From an uncultured Lachnospiraceae bacterium (GTDB lineage Bacteria; Bacillota; Clostridia; Lachnospirales; Lachnospiraceae): a DNA stretch of 8,259 bases. Shown one piece after another: positions 1-5,851 of this stretch; the first letter of the stretch is position 1, and every line of letters starts with the position of its first letter. The stretch lies in the NCBI GenBank assembly GCA_947178465.1, contig CAMWYL010000130.1, positions 1-8,259 of the forward strand, read 5' to 3'. The notes under the pieces are model-generated. The model had not been told where the DNA came from, made no database searches, and saw only the letters and a program-made list of their open reading frames with translations. Both the position numbers and the translations under genes were made by a program.

Positions 1-392
1 GTCATCATCCGCGCCCCCCACGCATAAAGCCTTTCCAAATTCTCAATTCTCCCCTTACAGCAGCCGCCTTCTTCAATTGTCAGAAGTGCAGACATTTTTC
101 CCTGCTTTTCGTTATTCAGAATATCATCATATGTTTTTGCGACACAAATGTCATTTTTGTTTTTCTCAAGCTCCTCATAAAATACATCAATCAATGCCAT
201 TACATATTCAAACGGATCCATATCCCGCTTCAAATCGACGAACATCGCGAAGTTCTGCAACAGGTATCCCGATTTTTTCATCTTCCGTATATCTACATGC
301 AGTTGATTTTCCAAAAGCGTCTGCGCATTATCCGTTCCCCTGCTGTCCCATATCGCGGAAATCGTGTCACAGTGCATATCCACAATTCGCAT
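1..392 (-). CDS. Membrane dipeptidase (peptidase family M19), N-terminal part, truncated by the window edge
   Basis: An uninterrupted minus-strand frame begins MRIVDMHCDTISAIWD and runs about 130 codons off the low-coordinate edge. The family is recognised from the HxD zinc-ligand motif (H7 and D9) at the extreme N-terminus and from the TIEEGG stretch at residues 105-110, where E108 fits the metal-bridging glutamate of M19 enzymes. The following GRIENLERLYAWGARMMT is also typical of the family. M19 enzymes are binuclear zinc TIM-barrel hydrolases that cleave dipeptides, often with a D-residue at the C-terminal side. No signal peptide is visible, so a cytoplasmic location is inferred. The start was set at 392 because GGAGGG lies six bases upstream; an in-frame ATG at 398 directly abuts that site. 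The ligands from the C-terminal two thirds lie outside the window. It sits downstream of a terminator with its own promoter, so it is a separate unit from the galactosidase gene. Confidence 0.9.
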   Translation of the reverse strand, partial: MRIVDMHCDTISAIWDSRGTDNAQTLLENQLHVDIRKMKKSGYLLQNFAMFVDLKRDMDPFEYVMALIDVFYEELEKNKNDICVAKTYDDILNNEKQGKMSALLTIEEGGCCKGRIENLERLYAWGARMM

Positions 393-413
393 ATCCATCC
401 CTCCATCCGTTTT

Positions 414-443
414 ATTATACGCCAATATCCCCGCCTTGGGCAA
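414..443 (-). promoter_or_regulatory. Sigma-A-type promoter of the M19 dipeptidase gene
   Basis: On the minus strand a perfect -10 box TATAAT (414-419) is preceded by TTGCCC (438-443, four of six matches to the -35 consensus) with an 18-base spacer. The predicted start of transcription falls near position 407, leaving a very short leader that carries the GGAGGG ribosome site of the dipeptidase. The position between an upstream terminator and a gene start supports the call. The -35 match is only moderate. Confidence 0.55.
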
Positions 444-497
444 CATGTATTATTTCAATCGGCCTCCACCGAACAACAGAAAATATACTTTGAGCTT

Positions 498-530
498 AAA
501 ATCCCCGCCGCACAAAGCGACAGGGATTTT
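498..530 (-). terminator. Intrinsic terminator after the GH42 beta-galactosidase gene
   Basis: AAAATCCC (498-505) and GGGATTTT (523-530) are perfect inverted repeats. On the minus strand the stem continues inward through a T-G wobble and GTCGC/GCGGC, giving 14 pairs closed by the five-base loop TTTGT. The 3' arm ends in TTTT. It lies 24 bases beyond the galactosidase stop codon. The A-rich and T-rich ends make it potentially bidirectional, but no plus-strand gene approaches it. Confidence 0.82.
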
Positions 531-554
531 GATCGGTATACCGCAAAGCCTTCT

Positions 555-2546
555 CTATTCTGTTTTTCCTGCCTGTTCCCAAAGCTGTACCTCATAGGGG
601 TTCAGAATACCCTCACGCTCTCCTTCAAGAAGCGTATAGGTCCCATTTAACCGGTAGTTCTGTTTCTCACCCGTATGATTAATAACAAACAGCCATCTCC
701 TACCGTCCTTTTCCCGTGTCATCATCTCCACACCGGCATCAGCAGTTCCTAATGCCTGTACGCCACTCTGTCGGATCAGGTACGCCATCAAATCCGTCAT
801 TAACGCCTCGCCGGGCTCCGTTCCAACATACCATACCGTCCCCTTCTCATAAGCGTTCTCCGTGATTGCAGGTGTCCCTTTGTAAAAGCCTGTCTGATAT
901 TCCGCAATTGCGCGCGCGCCTTTCAGGTCTATAATATCGCACCATTTCCGAATCTCATATGTGCCTCCGTCATACAGAACGCTTCCCGTCGTCTGTAACA
1001 GACAGTCATACTCCGGCACCTCAATGCCGCAGATATCACCCAGCTTCCCTGGCAGTTCACGGTCCGTCATACAGATATTCGCTGCGTCCTTCACCCCGGT
1101 GCGCATCGTCAGCACCAGCTTCCCGCCATTCGCCACATACTCCGTATAATGCTGCTCCAGCTCGGGTGTCATCAGATACTGCAGCGGCGCTATCACAAGC
1201 TTATACTGCGACAAGTCGTCCGTATCCTGCACAAAATCTACCGGTATCTTATTGTCATAGAATGGCTTATAGTATTGATAAAGCTGTCCCACATACCACA
1301 ATTCCGGATGATTGGGCTGTATCCGGAGCGCATAGTTCTGTCTGAAATTATGGACAATCGCCACCTCAGGCTTGGGCATACTCCCTTCAAATACATCCAT
1401 ATGCTTTGTAAAGCGGTGCGTCAGCGTCTTCGCTTCTTCATAGGTTCTTCCCGGGTTGCCGCTATGCCCCAATATTCCGTGCCAATACTGCTCCGTCCCC
1501 ATGGCACAGGTGCGCCAGCGGAAAAATACAACGGCATCCGCGCCGTGAGCAACGGACTGCATTGCCCACGCGGACATCTGTCCGGGCTCCAAGGCTCTTC
1601 CCATAATCTCCCAGCCCGCCATGCCTGACTGCTGCTCCATCATCCAGAAGGGCTTCTTTTTATAGCTTCTGATCACATCATGCGATGCCGCAAGCTCATG
1701 CTCCGGCTGATGCGGCTGCTTCTGCCAATGACCCGCGGGATAGATGTCGTTTGAGACAAAATCCAAGAGCTCGCCCAAATCATAATAATTTACCTTATCG
1801 TCAAAGCACATGTAATTGTGCGTGATAAAATGCTTCGGACAATTCTCCCGGATAATATCCGCCTGCCACTTCGCAAAATCCACAATCAAATCGGAACAAA
1901 AGCACTTCCAATCCAGCATTGCCGAAGGGTTCTCGCCAACCGCGGTAATCAGCGGCGTGCTGACCTGTGAAAAACTGTTATACCCCTGACTCCAGAACGC
2001 GGTTCCCCATGCGTCGTTTAAAGCTTCTACCGTCTGATACTTGTCCGCAAGCCATTTCTGAAATCTTGCTTTGCAGGAATCGCACATGCACAAATCCCCA
2101 TGCGAATTCCCAAGCTCATTGTCAATCTGCCAACCGATAACATTCGGATTATCCGCAAACCTTTGTGACATTGCTGTCACAAATCGTTTGATATGTGCAC
2201 GGTATGCCGCATTCGACTGACAGTCATGGTGTCTTCCGCCAAAATGCCTGCGCCTTCCCTGTCGGTCTATGGGCTGTATCTCCGGATTCCGCTCAATAAT
2301 CCACGCGGGCGGCGCCGCCGTCGGTGTTCCGAGAACGGTCTTGATACCATAATTTCCAAGCAGCGCAACCGCCTCCTCCAGCCACTCAAAATGAAACTCT
2401 CCCTCTCTCGGTTCCATCTTAAACCATGAGAACTCCGCCATTCTGACAACCTGCACTCCCATTTCCTGCATCAGCCTCGCGTCTGTCTCCCAACGCTCGC
2501 GCGGCCAATGCTCCGGATAATAATCCACCCCAAAATGTATTCCCAT
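555..2546 (-). CDS. Beta-galactosidase, glycoside hydrolase family 42
   Basis: This 663-residue protein hydrolyses terminal beta-galactosides by a retaining mechanism, as established for GH42. It opens with FGVDYYPEHWPRERWE, the hallmark start of the GH42 TIM barrel. The acid/base glutamate is E144 in WQIDNELG and the nucleophile is E304 in WMMEQQSG. Cysteines C109, C153, C155 and C158 match the four-cysteine zinc cluster of trimeric GH42 enzymes. The barrel spans roughly residues 1-390. A trimerisation domain follows at about 393-590 (EVAIVHNF onward), then a small C-terminal beta domain. No signal peptide is present, so it should be cytoplasmic and act on imported oligosaccharides. The start is fixed by AAGGAGGT at 2553-2560, six bases from the ATG. 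It follows thyX by 33 bases and is probably cotranscribed with it. No transporter or sugar regulator accompanies it here, so the natural substrate is open; lactose or plant or host galactosides are possible. Confidence 0.96.
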   Translation of the reverse strand: MGIHFGVDYYPEHWPRERWETDARLMQEMGVQVVRMAEFSWFKMEPREGEFHFEWLEEAVALLGNYGIKTVLGTPTAAPPAWIIERNPEIQPIDRQGRRRHFGGRHHDCQSNAAYRAHIKRFVTAMSQRFADNPNVIGWQIDNELGNSHGDLCMCDSCKARFQKWLADKYQTVEALNDAWGTAFWSQGYNSFSQVSTPLITAVGENPSAMLDWKCFCSDLIVDFAKWQADIIRENCPKHFITHNYMCFDDKVNYYDLGELLDFVSNDIYPAGHWQKQPHQPEHELAASHDVIRSYKKKPFWMMEQQSGMAGWEIMGRALEPGQMSAWAMQSVAHGADAVVFFRWRTCAMGTEQYWHGILGHSGNPGRTYEEAKTLTHRFTKHMDVFEGSMPKPEVAIVHNFRQNYALRIQPNHPELWYVGQLYQYYKPFYDNKIPVDFVQDTDDLSQYKLVIAPLQYLMTPELEQHYTEYVANGGKLVLTMRTGVKDAANICMTDRELPGKLGDICGIEVPEYDCLLQTTGSVLYDGGTYEIRKWCDIIDLKGARAIAEYQTGFYKGTPAITENAYEKGTVWYVGTEPGEALMTDLMAYLIRQSGVQALGTADAGVEMMTREKDGRRWLFVINHTGEKQNYRLNGTYTLLEGEREGILNPYEVQLWEQAGKTE

Positions 2547-2579
2547 CGCTATACCTCCTTGCTTTTATTAACGATTGAT

Positions 2580-3266
2580 TCAGACCTCGCTTACCTCTCT
2601 GTGCGGACGATGCCCGCAGCTCTTCTTCTCCGTGCAAAAACCTGCCACCTCACACTTTGCGACAAAATAATGTGCGACCAGATACTCCCATTCCGGCGAA
2701 TATGCACGAAGCGCATCCATCAGGTCTCCCATAAGCTGCCGGTACTCCCAATATGCCCGCGTACAGAGCCGCTGATGCGACATTTCAATCAGATTGCGGA
2801 CATTTCGCTTATCTACAATTCTTGTTGTCATTCCAAGCGGAAGAAGCATGGCGCTGTCCTCACGCGGAACACCCAGCTCATTCTCCAATGCGCTGCATGC
2901 CTTTGTAATCGCGGCCATCGCGTCCTCATACACCGCCTTTGCCTGTGCATTCCCCGCAATTGCCGGCGGAACAACATAGGAAAACTCCTTGTAATTGATG
3001 TAGCGCGTGCTGGCCTGCAGCCGTGTCGGCGCGCCGCCGATATGGGTATACCACTCCCGGATAACCCGCGCGGAATACCCATCCAGAATCATTTCAACAT
3101 TCACATATTCCATGACACGGTGATGTCCTGATTGAATGCAGTCAATACCCCGCCTGTAATTCTTCTCCGCATCCGTAATATCCGCGCCCCAGCATACGCC
3201 CGCACGCTCTCCCATCAGCGAAATCGGGTTCTTCGGTGTCTCCTTCAAAATCGTAATTGTTCCCAT
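2580..3266 (-). CDS. thyX: FAD-dependent thymidylate synthase (ThyX), divergent form
   Basis: ThyX methylates dUMP to dTMP using methylene-tetrahydrofolate, NADPH and FAD. This 228-residue protein shows the family pattern: GHHRVMEYVNVEMILDGYSARVIREW (residues 48-72), ASTRYINY (85-92), and LPLGMTTRIVDKRNVRNLIEM followed by QRLCTRAYWEYRQLM (142-179), the nucleotide-binding C-terminal core. The usual RHR-x7-S signature is not present. The equivalent stretch reads YTHIGGAPTRLQASTRY (73-89) and keeps only the serine and the downstream arginine. The C-terminus carries regularly spaced cysteines C205, C211 and C217. I recall similar sequences annotated as ThyX in Clostridia, so this may be a clade feature rather than decay. 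GGGGAG sits six bases upstream of the ATG. The gene lies between a lipoprotein gene (85-base gap) and the galactosidase gene. A changed substrate or cofactor use cannot be excluded. Confidence 0.85.
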   Translation of the reverse strand: MGTITILKETPKNPISLMGERAGVCWGADITDAEKNYRRGIDCIQSGHHRVMEYVNVEMILDGYSARVIREWYTHIGGAPTRLQASTRYINYKEFSYVVPPAIAGNAQAKAVYEDAMAAITKACSALENELGVPREDSAMLLPLGMTTRIVDKRNVRNLIEMSHQRLCTRAYWEYRQLMGDLMDALRAYSPEWEYLVAHYFVAKCEVAGFCTEKKSCGHRPHREVSEV

Positions 3267-3316
3267 TCCATTCTCCCCGTCCTTCGATAGCTTTTCCCCA
3301 AAGTCTCACAAGGGAT

Positions 3317-3347
3317 TCCATCCGAGAGTATCGTATCCATCTGAGAG
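3317..3347 (-). repeat. Imperfect 12-bp direct repeat upstream of thyX
   Basis: TCCATCCGAGAG (3317-3328) recurs as TCCATCTGAGAG (3336-3347), 11 of 12 identical, with a 19-base period on the plus strand. It occupies the 85-base gap between the second lipoprotein gene and thyX. The spacing of nearly two helical turns would suit a tandem operator site, but it could equally be chance. I found no convincing promoter or terminator in this gap. Confidence 0.4.
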
Positions 3348-3351
3348 GACA

Positions 3352-3828
3352 TTATTTTGAATTAAATTTCCCCTCCGAAATGAATATCTCCATATCCAAT
3401 TTCGTATCCTTACCACCGACAAGCTTTATCCTGTTCTCGCCTTTTTCCAATTCCAGCGTGACGCTCTCCGCCTCCTCCATGGAAGACTCCGTTGTAATCT
3501 CCGCGATTGTTGTCAATGTATCGTCCGGTGCTATCAGCACCAGCTTCATCTTGCCATCGTGAACCTTCACAAGATATGTTATCTCTATGCTTGCATCCTC
3601 CGGTACGTCATATGTCCAAATTGTATCCATTCCCTCAAACTTTACAGCACTCACCGTATACTTCCGGTCCTCGATACTGCTCTTCCAATTTACCTTATTA
3701 TAGGTGTTCGAGTCTTTTACAAGCATTGAAGCGTCGTCATAAACACCTGTCATCATATTACTGCAGCCGCCTAAACAGCTAATCAGCAGTATCAATGCCA
3801 ACACTGCCGCTTTCTTTCTTCCTCTCAT
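3352..3828 (-). CDS. Small lipoprotein of unknown function (second of a pair)
   Basis: The sequence from 3828 begins MRGRKKAAVLALILL, a basic n-region and hydrophobic core. It ends in the lipobox L19-G20-G21-C22, so the 158-residue protein should be lipidated on C22 and anchored to the outer face of the membrane. The mature part has no motif I recognise. It is rich in alternating hydrophobic strands (ASIEITYLVKV, KMKLVLIAPDD, ESVTLELEKGENRIKLVGG), suggesting a beta-sandwich of about 110 residues. The start is a choice: the frame stays open to a GTG at 3888, which overlaps the upstream gene by 17 bases and has no good ribosome site. An ATG at 3840 also lacks one. The ATG at 3828 has GAGGG five bases upstream and leaves a textbook signal peptide. 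It follows the other lipoprotein gene and precedes thyX. A binding or envelope-sensing role is only a guess. Confidence 0.8.
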   Translation of the reverse strand: MRGRKKAAVLALILLISCLGGCSNMMTGVYDDASMLVKDSNTYNKVNWKSSIEDRKYTVSAVKFEGMDTIWTYDVPEDASIEITYLVKVHDGKMKLVLIAPDDTLTTIAEITTESSMEEAESVTLELEKGENRIKLVGGKDTKLDMEIFISEGKFNSK

Positions 3829-3871
3829 CCAATCCCTCATATTTGTATTAATTTTCTTTTTAGAAATCTTG

Positions 3872-4402
3872 CTATTCCGTCTGCGCACCTGTCTGCCATG
3901 CGTTTACGCGCACGGCGTCCTCCGACAAAGCGGTTTTCTTTACCTTTAGCATATACACTTCCATGACGTTAATCGGAGCATCTGTCATAATCTGCCAGCC
4001 TGTCAACTCATGCTGCTTTTCCCCACCATACACCAATTCTTCGTCCGGCTCAAGTATCAGCTTGTGCGTTCCGTCTGCGCTTTCCGTCAATGACGTAATC
4101 TCTCCGGACCAGCCGCGCGTTGGCATCGCACTGTGCACCCCGTAATAAATCAGGTTCTCCTGCCCGAAGTCAATCTCCTCCAGCGGATATATCGCCCCAA
4201 GTCCATATGCTGAGCGAAACGCCTCATACAGCTCCTGACTGTCGATAACATAAATGCCCTCCGGTACCGAGGTTTGCTCATTATCCTGTATCACAAAGCC
4301 GCGATAAAAGTATTCGAACGCCACATCCTTTTTGCCGCAGCCGCCCAGACAAAGCACACACAGAAGAACGCATAAACCTGACAGCAGCCCGCCTTTCTTC
4401 AT
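3872..4402 (-). CDS. Small lipoprotein of unknown function (first of a pair)
   Basis: This 176-residue protein begins MKKGGLLSGLCVLLCVLCLGGC, a lipoprotein signal peptide with lipobox L19-G20-G21-C22 and three further cysteines (11, 15, 18) in the hydrophobic core. The mature domain contains ELYEAFRSAYG at 58-67 and then IDFGQENLIYYGVHSAMPTRGWSGEITSL at 77-105. That layout, a hydrophobic strand followed by a small-residue and glycine turn and another strand, faintly recalls the PrcB C-terminal domain. I would not assign it on that. It shares the CLGGC signal end with the lipoprotein encoded next but no clear mature similarity. It begins 41 bases after mtnN, so cotranscription with luxS-mtnN is likely. 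Its ribosome site (GGCGG, nine bases upstream) lies inside a duplicated copy of its own first codons, described separately. Confidence 0.82.
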   Translation of the reverse strand: MKKGGLLSGLCVLLCVLCLGGCGKKDVAFEYFYRGFVIQDNEQTSVPEGIYVIDSQELYEAFRSAYGLGAIYPLEEIDFGQENLIYYGVHSAMPTRGWSGEITSLTESADGTHKLILEPDEELVYGGEKQHELTGWQIMTDAPINVMEVYMLKVKKTALSEDAVRVNAWQTGAQTE

Positions 4403-4425
4403 GAATAAATTCCGCCTTTCTTCAT
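4389..4425 (-). repeat. 14-bp direct repeat duplicating the start of the lipoprotein gene, forming an eight-codon leader ORF
   Basis: On the minus strand ATGAAGAAAGGCGG occurs at 4425-4412 and again, identically, at 4402-4389 as the first codons of the lipoprotein gene. The period is 23 bases. The upstream copy supplies the GGCGGA ribosome site for the real start. It also opens a mini-ORF, MKKGGIYS, whose TGA at 4401-4399 overlaps the lipoprotein ATG as ATGA. The mini-ORF has no clear ribosome site of its own. Its translation, and any coupling to the lipoprotein, is inference. Confidence 0.6.
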
Positions 4426-4443
4426 AGAATCGGGTAGTAAATC

Positions 4444-5142
4444 CTACAGCCGAACGACCAGATTTTCAACCAGCTTCGCACAGTGTGCCGCCGCGGCACG
4501 CTCAAACTCGGGATAATCCATATGCGCGCTGCCGTCCGCCTTATCCGAGATGGCACGCAGGACAACATACGGAATGTTGTTCAGAAACGCCGCGTGCGCG
4601 ATTGCCGCACCCTCCATCTCCGTGCAGGAGCCGTCAAACTCCGATATCAGCCTGTCCTTTACCGCGCCGTCTGAAATAAATTGGTCGCCGCTGAGCACTC
4701 TGCCCTCATATACCGAAATATCGGGATTGACCTCTTTGCATACCGCAATTGCCGTCTCCGCGAGCGTCCTGTCTGCCTTGAAGAAGGACTCTTCCATCTG
4801 CGGAATAATCCCCGGTTTGTATCCGAGCGCACTGACATCCATGTCATGTTCGCACGCATCCGTAGACACCACGATATCCCCGATATTAATCTCTGCGCGC
4901 AGGGAGCCTGCAACGCCTGTATTGATTACCGCATCCACGCCAAAAACGTCTGACAAAATCTGAACGCAAATGCCGGCATTGACCTTACCGATACCACACT
5001 GCACGATCACCACGTCCTTCCCGTTCAGCGTTCCCTCATGAAATTTCATTCCTGCCTTTTCCACCACGTTTTTCAATTCCATCTTTGACTGAAGCTCCGA
5101 TACCTCAAGCTCCATTGCACCAATAATGCCTATTTTATTCAT
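4444..5142 (-). CDS. mtnN: 5'-methylthioadenosine/S-adenosylhomocysteine nucleosidase
   Basis: MtnN (Pfs) hydrolyses S-adenosylhomocysteine and methylthioadenosine to adenine plus the thioribose product. It removes a strong methyltransferase inhibitor and feeds LuxS. From 5142 the protein is 232 residues, the same length as the E. coli enzyme, and starts MNKIGIIGAMELEV. Active-site positions are conserved: E13 in the GAMELE loop, M176-E177 in GSCTEMEGAAIAH, and the catalytic acid D200 in RAISDKADG. QCGIGKVNA (48-56) and NTGVAGS (74-80) are the phosphorylase-fold glycine loops. The frame extends upstream to an ATG at 5211, but those 23 residues are not family-like. GGGGAT and AAAGGAT just before the ATG pair at 5145/5142 mark the true start; 5145 would add one Met. 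It follows luxS by about 100 bases, giving the complete SAH-to-homocysteine route in adjacent genes. Confidence 0.96.
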   Translation of the reverse strand: MNKIGIIGAMELEVSELQSKMELKNVVEKAGMKFHEGTLNGKDVVIVQCGIGKVNAGICVQILSDVFGVDAVINTGVAGSLRAEINIGDIVVSTDACEHDMDVSALGYKPGIIPQMEESFFKADRTLAETAIAVCKEVNPDISVYEGRVLSGDQFISDGAVKDRLISEFDGSCTEMEGAAIAHAAFLNNIPYVVLRAISDKADGSAHMDYPEFERAAAAHCAKLVENLVVRL

Positions 5143-5244
5143 CATAATCCCCATCCTTTCCCGGACCCCTTCGTTGTCCTCTTTGTTTTTCATTAAAAAT
5201 TTTCCATTCACGTTTCCCGTACTGTTACATGCGGTATAAGCATC

Positions 5245-5724
5245 CTATTCCGGATATACCAGCCTGTCGGCACTGATTCCGTATAAAACATTATCGAGGT
5301 AACGTTTTGCAAGAAAATTTGCCATTCCGAGATTCATATCCAGATAATTTCCACAGTCCTTCGGACTTGCCCCCGGAACCTCATCCTTATAATCACGGAT
5401 AAACTCAAACATCTCCACCATCAGCGGCACGATTTCCTTTGATTCATAATCTCCTGCAAGCAACAGATAAAAACCCGTGCGACAACCCATCGGCCCAAAA
5501 TAGATTGTCTTGTCCTTGTACTCCTTATGATTCCGAAGAAATGTCGCCGCCAGATGCTCTATCGTGTGCACCTCCGCGGTATTCATTACCGGCTCCTCAT
5601 TGGGAGAGGTCATCCGCAGATCAAAGGTTGTGACCGTGCTCTCTCCAACCTTGTCCTTTCTTGATACATACACGCCCGGCTGAAGCTTGATGTGATCGAT
5701 TGTAAAGCTTGTTATTTTTTCCAT
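5245..5724 (-). CDS. luxS: S-ribosylhomocysteine lyase, autoinducer-2 synthase
   Basis: LuxS converts S-ribosylhomocysteine to homocysteine and DPD, the precursor of autoinducer-2. It completes the recycling begun by MtnN, encoded next. The 159-residue protein starts MEKITSFTIDHIKLQPGVYV. The metal site is H53 and H57 of the HTIEH motif with C124 of KDCGNY. E56 lies inside HTIEH, and C81 in GCRTGFY matches the second catalytic cysteine of the B. subtilis enzyme. All residues needed for a working Fe(II) enzyme are therefore present. The start at 5724 is preferred over an ATG at 5736 because GGAGG (5730-5734) lies five bases before it and the upstream ATG overlaps that site. The 100-base leader contains a branched inverted-repeat structure annotated separately, so expression may be controlled post-transcriptionally. 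Confidence 0.97.
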   Translation of the reverse strand: MEKITSFTIDHIKLQPGVYVSRKDKVGESTVTTFDLRMTSPNEEPVMNTAEVHTIEHLAATFLRNHKEYKDKTIYFGPMGCRTGFYLLLAGDYESKEIVPLMVEMFEFIRDYKDEVPGASPKDCGNYLDMNLGMANFLAKRYLDNVLYGISADRLVYPE

Positions 5725-5737
5725 TTTTGCCTCCATT

Positions 5738-5810
5738 TCTGCGTTGCTTTAACGGCTCAGCATTGCTGAGACCGTGTGCATTAACGAATCTGTGACAGGC
5801 AACGCGCAGA
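5738..5810 (-). ncRNA. Candidate structured 5' leader RNA of luxS
   Basis: Read on the minus strand, TCTGCGCGTTGC (5810-5799) pairs with GCAACGCAGA (5747-5738) as ten base pairs with a two-base GC bulge. Inside this closing stem lies a GC-rich hairpin at 5775-5752. It has ACGG/CCGT, a bulged T, then CTCAGC/GCTGAG with loop AAT. A small palindrome CTGTCACAG (5798-5790) follows the closing stem's 5' arm. The closing stem ends three bases before the luxS ribosome site GGAGG. No U-run follows the hairpin, so it is not a plain terminator. It lacks the SAM-I signature GAGGGA and GGCAACC and does not match the SAH riboswitch as I remember it. Cis-regulation of luxS is inferred from position only. 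Confidence 0.4.
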
Positions 5811-5813
5811 CAC

Positions 5814-5851
5814 AAATCTCTTGATTAAAGATTTAAATTTTTACACAACAA
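5814..5851 (-). promoter_or_regulatory. Possible luxS promoter with a palindrome over the -10 region
   Basis: On the minus strand TTTAAT (5824-5829, five of six to the -10 consensus) lies 16 bases from TTGTTG (5846-5851, only three of six). The perfect inverted repeat AAATCT (5834-5829) and AGATTT (5819-5814), nine bases apart, spans the same place and could be an operator. The weak -35 leaves open that luxS is mainly read through from the dehydrogenase gene. Confidence 0.3.

Noticed and set aside
3829..3888. GTG start at 3888 for the second lipoprotein
   Set aside because: It overlaps the upstream gene, lacks a ribosome site and puts 20 polar residues before the signal peptide. The ATG at 3828 has GAGGG at correct spacing.
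5143..5211. A 23-residue N-terminal extension of MtnN from an ATG at 5211
   Set aside because: The extension is charged, not family-like, and good ribosome sites lie just before 5145/5142, where the protein has the standard 232-residue form.
5752..5775. GC-rich hairpin read as a terminator for the dehydrogenase gene
   Set aside because: On the minus strand it is followed by TAAAGCAACG rather than a T-run, and it sits inside a larger pairing that reaches the luxS ribosome site.
5738..5830. SAM-I (S-box) riboswitch before luxS
   Set aside because: A short ATCAAGAG resemblance was noticed, but the conserved GAGGGA, GGCAACC and kink-turn elements are absent.
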